Source: Crotalaria pallida
Taxonomy: Eukaryota; Streptophyta; Magnoliopsida; Fabales; Fabaceae
Direction of reading: 5' to 3'
DNA: 64,000 nucleotides
Assembly: GCA_037953625.1 (NCBI GenBank)
Contig: CM075650.1
Coordinates: 120,945,706 to 121,009,705 of the forward strand
Part shown: positions 10,796-21,331 of the stretch, one piece after another
Position numbering within the stretch: position 1 is the first letter of the stretch
How the letters are laid out: every line of letters begins with the position of its first letter
Notes under the pieces: model-generated
What the model saw: the letters and a program-made list of their open reading frames with translations, nothing else
Database searches by the model: none
Told to the model about the DNA's origin: nothing
Made by a program: the position numbers and the translations under genes

Positions 10796-11374
10796 ACAAA
10801 ATTCCAGAATTCCTCTTTCTCTGCATAACTAGGCTTCAATGACTTCTGAGAGTTGATTTCTAATGCAAGGGACCGTTAGTGACATTAACTTGTGGTCAAC
10901 TTACCTTTAGGAGACCCTATTTCCTGCAAAATAGTTAGTTCTGGATATCTCCAACGCTCAAGTTAGATAGATTCTCATGATAAACGATGTGAGCTATTAA
11001 AGTAACTGAAATAGACCAAAAATAATATAACAAATCATATGCTTCATTATAACTATGAATTATATCAAGTTCAATCATAATATGTATTTAGATGCTAACT
11101 CGATTAACTCAAGTTTGCACTAAGTAACATGTTATGGTCGAGGTACTTTAGCTTTTCCAAGATAAGATGATCAGGTGAAAAGAAAAATTTGCAACACAAG
11201 ATTTATTTTTCAAATTCAGTATAGCTTGGAATAGTCAAAGTATGTTCTTGAATAATCATAATTATAATAAGAATATGACCTGTTTACCTCAAACTTAGTA
11301 TGCCATGGAGATTTTGTCTTTGACCAATGATTTCTTCCATCAACCATTTTGTGCCAAGGGTATTTTATCTGAGA
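10796..11374 (-). other. Region where pol is missing
   Basis: Lies between the gag stop and the internal palindrome cluster. I see no protease, integrase or RT motif, and short frames are broken by stops. Pol appears to have been deleted here. Confidence 0.4.
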
Positions 11375-12577
11375 TCATTGCTTTCTTTTCTGATTTTTCA
11401 TCAATATGAATTTTTTATTTCTTCCACTGAAAGCTTTTGTTCTTGTTGAAGCTATTCTCCTTTGGTCACTCCATCTATCTTTAGATATCCACCGAGACTT
11501 TTTGATACATTTTTCTCTTTGATTTCTTCTTGATTTTTCCTTGGTTAAGATATGATCTTCCTTCCTGTTACAAGGAGAAATTTTTGGTACCCATCTCATT
11601 TTGGGTCCAGGGGGATTAGATTTAGATTCCACGGAAACCTTTGGAACCCATTTCAGTTTATTTCTCATATACTGATTTTTCTTATACATGCATAAATGAG
11701 ATATATGACCCGAACGTCCACAGTAGTTACAAATAATGGGTTTGGGAGATGGTTTGAATTTTCTAAAATCATTTTTGCAAAGAATAGGCTTATGATCCAT
11801 GTATTCAGAATCACATTTGCTAACCACATTACTTGACTTTTGAATTTCCACATTCTTATTAGAATTGTCAAATAAGGAGTTGGAACAAATGGACTTTGAG
11901 ATACACTGAGAATCACAAGAAGCAGCCTCAACAGATTTTTCAATAAAATTACATTTTTCATTTCTTGTAGAGGTGCTATTTTCAAAATTATTTTTCAAAT
12001 CATCTCTCAAAGCATTATGAGTACTATGAGGATTTTGGGAATAAGAATCAATTAACGTTACCTCGTGAGGAGTATATGAATGTGGTGCACTTTCGTTGTC
12101 TACCGAATCCTCATCTGAAGAACTTGATTCCAAGTAAGATGCCAAGAATGTTTCAAACAGCTTTTCTAAATCATCATCTTCATCTGACGAATTGCTCCTC
12201 ATGCTATTGGTGTCATCATTCAAAACTTTGTCATGGGAGATAATCAATTCACCCTTCGAGCTTTCCTCTAGCTGGTTTTCCTGATTGTATCTGTGAACAC
12301 TTACACTTTCCGAAAGATCATCAGTAGCATAACATGTGTGTAAAGTATCCCAAATACATTTAGCATGAACATAGTCCTTGATTCTAGCATATGCATCATC
12401 GCTTAAGACATTTCTTAATATCTGCATAGCTTGAATATTCAAGGCAGAACATTTTTTGTCAAAATCGTTTAAAACATTTTTTGGGTTTAACTCAAAACCA
12501 TTTTGCACAATAAACCATAAACGATAATTAATAGATTGCAGATAAAATTTCATTCTAGTACACCAATACAAATAATT
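11375..12577 (-). pseudogene. SIRE-like gag, main part
   Basis: Continues the gag started at 26305. Typical Copia gag features are CIWDTLHTCYATDD in the capsid-like region, Ser/Asp-rich acidic stretches near 12110-12220, and a CCHC knuckle CNYCGRSGHISHLC followed by a basic tail. The frame is open from 12577 to its stop at 11375 and joins exactly in phase to the 5' piece once the solo LTR and one target copy are removed. Without protease and pol behind it, it could at most make particles in trans. Confidence 0.75.
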
Positions 12578-12582
12578 TTCTC
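12578..12582. other. Target duplication TTCTC, left
   Basis: Exact match to 26261-26265 on the other side of the solo LTR. Confidence 0.85.
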
Positions 12583-13023
12583 TGTAACACCTAAGTTTAT
12601 TTACCCTTTTACACCCTTAAATAAAATAGTGAATTAAAAATTTCTTTTTAAACTTATAAAAAATCTCCCGTCAAACGGACGGAGTTTCGTTTGTTTTTAA
12701 GATTTTTCCCAAAATTCCTGTTCTCCTGCAATCTGATAAATAACACATTTTCAAATAGCAAAGCCAGCAGGGCTATTCACATATATATATCAGCTAGTGC
12801 ATCTTCGTGCACGCATCAGAAACAAGTTTAAAACATCAGAACATAGTCATCAGAGTTAGCGGAATATAAACAAGTTAGGAAAACAGTTTTTCCCCAAAAT
12901 AAGCCCCTTTCCCAAAAGGGGTCGTCCTGGGCCCCCAAAAAGCTATTTACATTTATATACAACAAAAATGATTCACATCATCGGGCCCAGGACATTCCCA
13001 TGTCCTACATAATAATAAGTGAC

Positions 13024-13088
13024 CTACTCTCCCTGTGAGGGAGAGTGCTCCTGCTCGGCCTGATCTTGTGCAAACTCTTCCTCTGTAC
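13024..13088 (-). other. LTR ORF tail behind a splice-acceptor-like site
   Basis: On the minus strand TACTATCTCCACAG (a pyrimidine-rich AG) is followed by a frame reading TEEEFAQDQAEQEHSPSQGE and TAG (13026-13024), 441 bp from the LTR end. Charge, length to the LTR end and the HS...QG ending echo the ORF tails of the other chromovirus-type LTRs. Probably the last exon of a spliced LTR transcript; no transcript evidence is available. Confidence 0.4.
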
Positions 13089-13329
13089 CTGTGGAGATAG
13101 TAAGGAGTGAGTATTACACATAAAAAGGGGAGGCAGTTTCCAATTAAGACAAAATGCGACACTAAGCCATACACAAATAACAATTCAATCACAACATAAT
13201 AAGAGTCAATGTATCACAATTTATTTTCAAGTATTCATTAGTTTCTCAAATCGATTTTTATTTAACATTTTCTTAAGTCTTTCGTTCCATGTATTTTAAT
13301 CATATTCATATTCTTTTCTATCTGTCCCT

Positions 13330-13635
13330 GGTCACGACCTACTGCGTCTGCACTCCTGTGCACTCACGAATTACTGCGTCCGGGTATGTTTCTCAAATCC
13401 CCTGGTCACGACCTACTGCGTTCGCACCCCCGCGCGATAATGACTTACTGCGTCCGGGTGTGTTTCTCAATCCCCTGGTCACGACCTACTGCGTTCGCAC
13501 CACCGCGCGATAACGACTTACTGCGTCCGGGTGTGTTTCTCAATCCCCTGGTCACGACCTACTGCGTTCGCACCACCGCGCGATAACGACTTACTGCGTC
13601 CGGGTGTGTTTCTCAATCCCCTGGTCACGACCTAC
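13330..13635. repeat. 73-bp tandem repeat array, left part
   Basis: Monomers start with GGTCACGACCTACTGCG at 13330, 13404, 13477, 13550 and 13623 (period 73-74 bp). Each monomer holds two related halves, ACCTACTGCGTTCGCAC and ACTTACTGCGTCCGGGT. The Tekay element inserted in the fifth monomer and the array resumes at 24529. Confidence 0.9.
13631..13635. other. Target duplication CCTAC, left
   Basis: Exact match to 24529-24533 across the Tekay element. Confidence 0.95.
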
Positions 13636-13999
13636 TGTGACGACCCAACTTTTATTCCAAAACTTAATATTCATTCTTAGAAAATTCGACCATTTTTTTT
13701 TTTTTTTTTTTTTAAAACTAAAAGTCAGTCATCATCCATTATCGAGTCTTTGCGGAAATTATAATTATCATGAAAGAAACTATTCATATTATATTTCATA
13801 AAAAGGAAAGTACATTTCCATTACATTAAAACTATCACCACTAGGTTTAACTTAAGTACTCTAGGTCATTACATTATATTACATATCTTACAACAAAATT
13901 TATAATAACCTTGAGCAACTGGTTCGGAACTCAAAATATCAAATAGATAAGAGAAACCTGATGAGTAGCACTATCCACACTCCAACATCCCAACTCAAC

Positions 14000-14482
14000 T
14001 CAATCATCAGTTCCCCACTGACTACCGGTTGAGTTGTCCATGAAATCATCATCAGCCACCGGGTCAGCATCCTCCACCGGATCCTCATCCTCTATCGGAT
14101 CCTCCTCCTCCTCCTCCTCTTCATGTGCTGGTTCAGATGGCACATATACCGGAGTCCGAGATCGGGCTCTAGTGGAAGGACGAGAGGGAGCAGGAACCTC
14201 CAAAATAATTCTTTCTTTAGAGGGTGATGGACTTGGTGGGAGGGTGCGTCTCGGAAAACGTCTTGGCGGTGGTGGTGTTCCATGCCGAAACACAAAATTG
14301 GGCGGAATGTGCATAATGTACATCATTGGGATTCTCGTCCTACGCAGACGCATTCGGGACCATGGGTTCGGGTGACGGAAAATAACTTCCACGTCTCCCT
14401 CATAGATGGCCCGATGATCCTCGAAGTTCCACTCTCCATTAGGGAGCGGCCTCATCTCCACGCAAAACATATTCCTGGCCAT
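14000..14482 (-). CDS. LTR-embedded ORF, 160 residues (3' LTR copy)
   Basis: ATG at 14482 to TGA at 14000. I do not recognise the family. The N-terminal half (MARNMFCVEMRPLPNGEWNF... EVIFRHPNPWSRMRLRRTRI) looks folded; then come a Pro/Arg-rich basic segment, a Glu/Asp-rich run and an NSTGSQWGTDD end. The start is preceded on the minus strand by CCTTGTTGTAGGTC, a possible 3' splice site, so this may be the last exon of a longer protein. The frame is the same in both LTRs, and the substitutions I noticed leave it open. Homologous tails in other LTRs of the window suggest it is kept in the lineage. Not shown to be expressed. Confidence 0.5.
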   Translation of the reverse strand: MARNMFCVEMRPLPNGEWNFEDHRAIYEGDVEVIFRHPNPWSRMRLRRTRIPMMYIMHIPPNFVFRHGTPPPPRRFPRRTLPPSPSPSKERIILEVPAPSRPSTRARSRTPVYVPSEPAHEEEEEEEDPIEDEDPVEDADPVADDDFMDNSTGSQWGTDD

Positions 14483-15434
14483 GACCTACAACAAGGGATT
14501 AGGAGTGAGTCATAGCTAAACACAATAACTAATGAGCATAACAGAGGCTAGAAATAACAAGCACAAGTTTCCAGATAGCAATAATAAATGCATATGTATA
14601 TGCTCAAACTGTCTTTTATAATATTTCATTTAGTTTCGTGATGCATGCCTACTCTCCATTCATGCTACGCGGTTCGGCATCCGAGTATCTCAGGCTCGGG
14701 ATATTCATAATCCTATGGTTCATCAAACCGGAGCGTATTCACAACCCAGGCGTCACGATTTGATTGGGAATTTGGCCATCATAACATTTTCATGTTACGG
14801 AATCCAAATCATCACAGCATCTTCGTGCTATGGCATCACAGCTATCTCAGGGCTGCGGAATACTTCTACCTATACCAGATTCCACAATCAAAATCGGAGC
14901 ATCTCCATGCATGTCAATGTCACATAATTGTTCATTGTCTTTTTCTCTTTTAATTCATATCTTTGAATATCATGCCTCCAATATAGAGACCCAAAATTCA
15001 TAATCCTTCTTGCTTATAACCATCTTTTCATTTTTGCATTAACTGGTGCTTGTGCTTTCCAAAAATTCCATCAGCGGCCCAGCCACTTTGTGATGGTTTT
15101 GTACAATAGGAATTTAATTACGTTGTCATTAATTTGTGCAACGACCCCATCTAGGACTCCCAAAATATCAACCAAGTGGGTAAAAAAACTTCCACTGGGA
15201 CGTGGGAATAAAATCAACCAAATGGGTGTACGCACCTCCATTGGGACATCCTGTCCGAATATGTCAACCACTGAATAAAATTCTAGTAGGACTCATCCAG
15301 GATAAAATCAACCAATGGGATTAAATCTATAGATATTAAGAGCAGAAATTAAAATTTAAGCATATAGGAGTTTAGACGAGTTAATCTTTAATTACTTCAT
15401 AAAGAAGTAAAGATTTTCTGAAAATTATTTTAAA

Positions 15435-15560
15435 TTACTCGAGTAGTTCTTCACATACTCGAGTGTTCATGTAAAATTACTCGAGTCCTTCAAGACATAC
15501 TCGAGTGTTCTTCCCATTTTCCAGAATACTCGAGTCTTTCTTCAATTACTCGAGTGTTTT
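15435..15560. repeat. ACTCGAGT cluster, promoter-distal (3' LTR)
   Basis: Six copies of the palindrome ACTCGAGT, mostly as TACTCGAGTG or TACTCGAGTC, about 20-27 bp apart. The 5' LTR equivalent is at about 23132-23257. Confidence 0.75.
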
Positions 15561-16604
15561 AGCGCAGCAGCACCAGTTTCTGCACTTTATAATGCCAATT
15601 CGAGTTCAGAGCCTTTCCTTTCCACTTTTATGCCAAACAGTAACTTAGATACATAAAATAAACATGTTAGAACATGTAATCAATATTGAAACAACATCAA
15701 ATGCAATAAATCACAAAATCAACATAAACTTAGCAAATAACCATTTCACATATGATTTTCATTTCCTTTTGTTTTTAACTTCGAAAATTGATCCAGTGAG
15801 CATCATTAGGTCCATTTAGACATGTTTGGTTTATAAAAACTTGGGTTTATGACCTCTATGTCATATTCCCAATTCAAACTTCACCCCTTGATGAACCATA
15901 TGAGGTTCCTACATTTCCAGCTTGAAATAACTCATTCTAGTATTTAGATAACTCCTCCCTTACCTTAGAGAAGCTAATCAACAAGTAAAACGACAGAGAA
16001 ATCGGTTGGATCAAAAATCCAAATTCTGGACTTGGTGAAAAAGAGTTGAACAGGCTGACTTTGGCCACAGATTTCACCACGGATTTGGCATGAAAAGAAT
16101 GAAACAAGTTAGTTTCAGAAACTAGGATATACTAACTTTAATCAGAAACAAGTTTGACACGAAAAGAATCCATGAATTTACCAAACGATTTCAATGAAGA
16201 TGAATACTTGAGACTGAATGTTACTCTGTTTTTCTCAGTTTTGAACCTCCAACTTTGTAGGCCTAGAACCTGATCTTCAGAAGGCTATTTGAAGTGATTT
16301 CGAGTTCTAATTCAAGAATGGAATCAGAACTTCAGTTTGTGTTTAGGTTTCAAGGAAAATGAGTGAGGATTGAGAGAGAACAAAGGGATCAAAGTGAACT
16401 CTGTAAAACAGGGAAATTTCTGGTCAAATTCGGGTTTTGGAACTTCAGAGGTGTTGATGCTTCACCCAAGCATCAATTTATAGTCTAAGAGTACTTCAAC
16501 TCGAAGTAAGGTTCAGCTCTATGCTTGTCACGTCAAGAAACCGCGTTTTGGTGCGAAATTAATTATAAAACCAACTTATACATTTAGCCAGACTGCTCGA
16601 TTTA

Positions 16605-16750
16605 CTCGAGTCTTTTTCTTTCTACTCGAGTATATTTCAAAAACTCAAGAACACTCGAGTCTTTTCTGACATACTCGAGTCTTTTGACTCAAAATTCAAA
16701 TTTTCAAACAGATAGTGATTATACTCGAGTACCCTCTACAATACTCGAGT
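16605..16750. promoter_or_regulatory. ACTCGAGT cluster upstream of the LTR TATA (3' LTR)
   Basis: Six further ACTCGAGT palindromes lie between the LTR's 5' end (16830 on the minus strand) and the TATA-like box at 16476-16483. The equivalent in the 5' LTR is at about 24300-24448. Spacing is irregular, roughly 20-50 bp. Confidence 0.6.
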
Positions 16751-16825
16751 AAAATATCTTAATTTCAGAAAAATCATTATTTTATTCAACACATTTATTT
16801 ATTTTGTTCATAAAAATACAGGACC

Positions 16826-19800
16826 TTACATCCTCCCCCACTTACATAGAATTTCGTCCCCGAAATTCCGATTTACAAAAAATAGATGTGGATATTCATC
16901 CCTCATCTTAGACTCTAATTCCCATGTGGAGTCAGACACTCCACCTTGCCCCCAGAGAACTCGTACTAACGGAATCTCTTTCCCTCGCAGCTTCTTAATC
17001 CTTCTATCCTCTATTCTCACGGGTCCAAGATCAAACGTGAGATTTTCTTTCAGCGGTATCAAATCTTGTTGCAATGGCACAATCGAAGATGGATCTTGGA
17101 TAAATTTGCGAAGCTGAGAGACATGGAAAACATTGTGCAGGTTGGACAAAAATGGGGGTAGGGCGATCTGATACGCGACAGGGCCTACTCGTTTCAAAAT
17201 CTGATAAGGGCCGATGAACTTAGGAGATAGCTTCCTTGGCTTCATTACCCTTCCAATTCCAGTCGTTGGCACAACCCGCAGGAATACATGATCTCCTTCT
17301 TGAAATTCGAGCTTGGATCTTCGTTGGTCGGCATAGCTCTTCTGGCGACTTTGAGCGATCTTCATCTTCTCTTGGATAGTCCTTACCTTTTCAGTCGTTT
17401 CTTGAACTAATTCAGGTCCGATGAGAGCCTTCTCCCCCACTTGGAACCAACATAGCGGGGTTCTACACTTCCTTCCATAGAGGGCTTCGTACGGGGCCAT
17501 ACCGATGCTTGCGTGATAACTATTATTGTAGGTGAATTCCACAAGCGGCAATAACCGATCCCACCCTTCTTGATATTCCAGAACACACGCTCGAAGCAGG
17601 TCTTCCAAGGATTGAATCGTCCTTTCCGATTGACCATCGGTTTGAGGGTGATAGGCGGAACTCATCCTCAACTGCGTTCCCAATGCCTGATGTAAACTCT
17701 GCCAGAACCGGGACACGAAACGGGGATCACGATCCGATACAATACTCGAGGGAATTCCGTGCAATCTAACAATCTCCTTAATGTACAATCTTGCAAGCTT
17801 CTCCAACGGATACTGCATGTTGATGGGAATGAAATGTGCAGACTTCGTTAAGCGATCAACCACAACCCAAATTGCATCAAAGCTTTCTCTTGTTCTTGGA
17901 AAACCACTTACGAAATCCATAGCTATTCCATCCCACTTCCATTCTGGTATGCTTAAAGGTTGTAGTTCTCCTCCAGGCTTCTTATGCTCGACCTTCGCCT
18001 TTTGGCAGACAAGGCAAGACGCTACGTAAGACGCAACATCCCTCTTTAGTCCGGGCCACCAAAACATCCTCTTCAGGTCTTGATACATCTTCGTTGATCC
18101 AGGATGCATACTCAGCCTGCTCTTGTGGGCTTCCTCTAATACAACTCTTCTTAATTCTTGATTTGCCGGGATGCAGATCCGATCCCGGAATCTCAAAATA
18201 CTATCAGATCCTAATTGGAATTCCGGTTCCACTCCTTCCATTCCTAATCTTTTCTTCTCTAGAAGCTCCTCGTCCGCTTGTTGAAGGTTTCGAACTTGAC
18301 CCTCAAACTCATTTGTGATTTGCAACATTCCTAACTTGACGCAGCTCGGCTTGAACTGAATTGCCAAATTCAAGTTGCGGAATTCTTCAATTAGCTGAGC
18401 TTCCTTTATCATCATCGTACTCATGTGCAACATCTTCCTACTGAGAGCGTCGGCTACAACATTAGCTTTGCCGGGGTGGTAATGCAATTCGAAGTCATAA
18501 TCCTTCAGGAATTCCATCCACCTACATTGCCTCATATTCAGTTCCTTTTGGTCGAAGAGATACTTCAAACTTTTATGGTCGCTGAATACTTGGAACGTAT
18601 TACCATACAGGTAATGTCTCCAAATCTTCAAAGCAAAGACAATGGCAGCCAATTCCAAGTCGTGAGTAGGATAGTTCCCTTCATGCACCTTCAGCTGACG
18701 AGATGCATAAGCAACAACTTTCCCTTCTTGCATCAAGACACAACCCAAACCTTGTCGAGATGCATCACAATAAACATCGAAGCTTTTCCTAGGATCGGGC
18801 AAAGTTAACACTGGAGATGATGTTAACTTGTCCTTCAACGTCTGGAAGCTAACTTCACACTTCTCATCCCAGACAAAAGGTTGCTCTTTCCGGGTCAAAC
18901 GAGTCAACGGAAGAGCCAACTTGGAAAAACCTTCGATAAACTTCCGATAATATCCAGCTAACCCCAGAAAACTTCTTATTTCAGTAACCGTCTTTGGTCT
19001 TTCCCATTGCAAAACTGCTTCTACTTTGACTGGGTCCACAGCCACACCATCCTTTGAAATTATATGACCCAAGAAATTGACTTTTTCAAGCCAAAATTCA
19101 CACTTGGCCAGCTTAGCATATAATTTCTTTTTCTTCAAGGTCTCCAAAATAATCTTCAAATGATTAGCGTGCTCTTTCGGATTCTTCGAATAGATGAGAA
19201 TATCATCGATAAACACCACGACGAAGGAATCCAGGTAGGGTCGGAACACTCTATTCATGTAATCCATGAATATTGCTGGAGCGTTGGTCAACCCAAATGG
19301 CATCACTACATACTCGTAGTGTCCATATCGTGACCGAAAAGCAGTCTTCGGTATATCTTCCTCCTTAACTCTGATCTGATGATATCCTGACCTCAGATCA
19401 ATCTTTGAAAATACCGATGCTCCACTCACTTGATCTATCAAATCGTCGATTCTTGGCAACGGATACTTGTTCTTGATGGTAACCTTGTTGAGTTGCCTAT
19501 AATCAATGCACATCCTCATTGATCCATCCTTCTTCTTCACGAATAAAACCGGCGCTCCCCAAGGCGACACACTTGGTCTGATGAACTGCTTTTCTAACAA
19601 GTCCTCCACTTGCTTCTTTAATTCAGCTAATTCTGCTGGAGCCATACGATAAGGGGCGATAGAGATAGGGCCAGTACCGGGGACTAGGTCAATACTGAAT
19701 TCTATCTCTCGATGCGGCGGCAAACCGGGCACTTCATCGGGAAACACTTCGGGAAACTCTCGAATAACCGGAATATCTTCGATCTTTGCTTCCTCTTTCT

Positions 19801-21187
19801 TTTCTTCAGCGATGGTTGAAAATAGGCACACATAACCTCCAGGTTGCTTGGCCGGCGACTTCTCACCAGGAAAGATGATCGTTCGAACCTTGCAGTCGAT
19901 TACTACATGGTTGGATGCCATCCAATCCATGCCCAAAATGACATCGATATTGGACAACGGCAAACAAATCAGATTTATTCGAGAAATCTGATCTCTTATG
20001 CTAACCACACAACCGACACATGCTCTTGATGCAACAACATGAGCATTCGTGGGGGTAGACATACTCAGTTTAAAAGGGGTCTCCGAGACAGACAAATTTA
20101 AACGCTTGACACATTCCTCCGAGATGAAGGAATGCGTTGCTCCGGAATCAAATAAAAAGCGACAAGGCATGCCATTGAGGAAATGGTTACCTTGCACAAG
20201 GTTGTCGGCCTGCTTTGCTTCCTCTCCAAACATCGTGAACACCTTTCCATTGACCCAAGGTTTGCTTCCTTGTCCTTGGTTGCTTTGACGCGGGGGTTGG
20301 CGGCACGCACGGGCGATGTGTCCGGTCCCTCCACAATTGAAACAGACTGGTGGCTTGTCCCTCCAGCATTCTTGACTAGGATGAGAGCGTCGACACTTGC
20401 TACAAATCTCTGCCGGAGCCGGAAGACTAACTGCTCCAGAAGGTTGTGCTCTTCCCTTTCCTTTGTGCCAATATGGGCCTCCACGATTTCCACGGTTATT
20501 CTTATGCTGATTGCGGTGGGGTCCATGGCTTCCTTGACTGACTTCCTTCTTGAAGTTGTTCTTCTCGAAAATGCGACATGCACTAATCAGGATTGGATAG
20601 TGACGAATCCTTTGCACGCTTACAGCTAGTTTGATATCTGACCTTAGCCCATTTTCAAACCGGGTGCACTTCGAGTATTCGTCAGGATGATATTGGAAGT
20701 ACGGGGAGTACTTCATCAGCTCCTCAAACTTTTCAGCATACTGGTCGATAGTCATGCTGCCTTGCTTCAAGTCTAAGAATTCCATCTCCTTTTGGATCCG
20801 AACATCATCCGGGAAATACCTCTCCAAGAATTTTTCCGTGAAGACTTCCCAAGAGAGCTCGCGATGATCATACTCCAAGAACTGGCGGGTCTGCTCCCAC
20901 CAAGTTGCAGCTTCCCCATTCAGCATGTAGGCCGCGAACGTGACCTTCTGAACTTCCGTGAGAGTCAACGTTCGGAAAATCTTATTCATCTCAGCTAACC
21001 AAAACTGGGCTTGCTCAGGGCAACGACCACCCGAGAAGCCAGGGGGTTTACATCTACGGAAAGAATCTAGTCCTTGAAATTCAACAGGGGTTACATTGCT
21101 GGGAGGACGGGTTTGCTGCAAGTTTTCCAGGACCGCAGCCATACGGGTCAGAGCCTCAGCAATGTTAGCGTTATTACGTCCAGCCAT
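16826..21187 (-). CDS. Tekay Gag-Pol polyprotein, intact
   Basis: 1453 residues, one frame, no stops. Gag covers about 1-330 with a CCHC knuckle CFNCGGTGHIARAC (282-295). Aspartic protease: FDSGATHSF (DSG ~347). Reverse transcriptase: YRQLNKVTIKNKYPLPRID and catalytic FIDDIL (~659-664). RNase H: CDAS ~807, DLELA ~843, SDHKS ~869, VADALSRK ~911. Integrase: HHCC ~1021-1062, then D in AMDF (~1091), D in SDRDPRF (~1152) and E in QSERTIQ (~1188). GPF/Y motif: FIGPYQIL. A C-terminal chromodomain-like segment (VRVLWGQ...STWELESKM), typical of the Tekay/Del clade, should direct integration to heterochromatin. The start ATG lies ~130 bp after the PBS. The stop TAA (16828-16826) lies inside the 3' LTR, so the PPT is translated as the protein's last residues. 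Confidence 0.97.
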   Translation of the reverse strand: MAGRNNANIAEALTRMAAVLENLQQTRPPSNVTPVEFQGLDSFRRCKPPGFSGGRCPEQAQFWLAEMNKIFRTLTLTEVQKVTFAAYMLNGEAATWWEQTRQFLEYDHRELSWEVFTEKFLERYFPDDVRIQKEMEFLDLKQGSMTIDQYAEKFEELMKYSPYFQYHPDEYSKCTRFENGLRSDIKLAVSVQRIRHYPILISACRIFEKNNFKKEVSQGSHGPHRNQHKNNRGNRGGPYWHKGKGRAQPSGAVSLPAPAEICSKCRRSHPSQECWRDKPPVCFNCGGTGHIARACRQPPRQSNQGQGSKPWVNGKVFTMFGEEAKQADNLVQGNHFLNGMPCRFLFDSGATHSFISEECVKRLNLSVSETPFKLSMSTPTNAHVVASRACVGCVVSIRDQISRINLICLPLSNIDVILGMDWMASNHVVIDCKVRTIIFPGEKSPAKQPGGYVCLFSTIAEEKKEEAKIEDIPVIREFPEVFPDEVPGLPPHREIEFSIDLVPGTGPISIAPYRMAPAELAELKKQVEDLLEKQFIRPSVSPWGAPVLFVKKKDGSMRMCIDYRQLNKVTIKNKYPLPRIDDLIDQVSGASVFSKIDLRSGYHQIRVKEEDIPKTAFRSRYGHYEYVVMPFGLTNAPAIFMDYMNRVFRPYLDSFVVVFIDDILIYSKNPKEHANHLKIILETLKKKKLYAKLAKCEFWLEKVNFLGHIISKDGVAVDPVKVEAVLQWERPKTVTEIRSFLGLAGYYRKFIEGFSKLALPLTRLTRKEQPFVWDEKCEVSFQTLKDKLTSSPVLTLPDPRKSFDVYCDASRQGLGCVLMQEGKVVAYASRQLKVHEGNYPTHDLELAAIVFALKIWRHYLYGNTFQVFSDHKSLKYLFDQKELNMRQCRWMEFLKDYDFELHYHPGKANVVADALSRKMLHMSTMMIKEAQLIEEFRNLNLAIQFKPSCVKLGMLQITNEFEGQVRNLQQADEELLEKKRLGMEGVEPEFQLGSDSILRFRDRICIPANQELRRVVLEEAHKSRLSMHPGSTKMYQDLKRMFWWPGLKRDVASYVASCLVCQKAKVEHKKPGGELQPLSIPEWKWDGIAMDFVSGFPRTRESFDAIWVVVDRLTKSAHFIPINMQYPLEKLARLYIKEIVRLHGIPSSIVSDRDPRFVSRFWQSLHQALGTQLRMSSAYHPQTDGQSERTIQSLEDLLRACVLEYQEGWDRLLPLVEFTYNNSYHASIGMAPYEALYGRKCRTPLCWFQVGEKALIGPELVQETTEKVRTIQEKMKIAQSRQKSYADQRRSKLEFQEGDHVFLRVVPTTGIGRVMKPRKLSPKFIGPYQILKRVGPVAYQIALPPFLSNLHNVFHVSQLRKFIQDPSSIVPLQQDLIPLKENLTFDLGPVRIEDRRIKKLRGKEIPLVRVLWGQGGVSDSTWELESKMRDEYPHLFFVNRNFGDEILCKWGRM
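16831..16842 (-). other. Tekay polypurine tract
   Basis: AGTGGGGGAGGA on the minus strand, directly before the 3' LTR start TGTAAGG. It lies within the coding frame. Confidence 0.85.
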
Positions 21188-21319
21188 CTATCCTACAGAA
21201 TCCAAAAGGGAAAACTTAATTAGATTCTGCTATTCTATATCTCAAAATGCAAACATGATTCTAGAGTATGCAATGGTTAGTGTGTAAGGCCACACTCCAA
21301 GGCCGAGAGTTGAACCATT

Positions 21320-21331
21320 GCTCTGATACCA
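21320..21331 (-). other. Tekay primer-binding site (initiator Met tRNA)
   Basis: On the minus strand TGGTATCAGAGC follows the 5' LTR after five bases. It is complementary to the 3' end of plant initiator methionine tRNA. Confidence 0.9.

Larger units (their letters stand above)
13636..16830 (-). repeat. Tekay 3' LTR
   Basis: It lies downstream of pol for this minus-strand element. It contains an LTR ORF (14000-14482), ACTCGAGT clusters at 15435-15560 and 16605-16750, and a TATA-like CTATAAAT (minus strand, 16476-16483). Outside these I see no gene; 14483-15434 and 15561-16475 are ordinary LTR sequence. Confidence 0.95.

Noticed and set aside
14034..14375. Ser-rich + strand frame opposite the LTR ORF (also 21731-22072)
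   Set aside because: Mirror of the acidic and basic runs of the minus-strand ORF; low complexity and no independent support.
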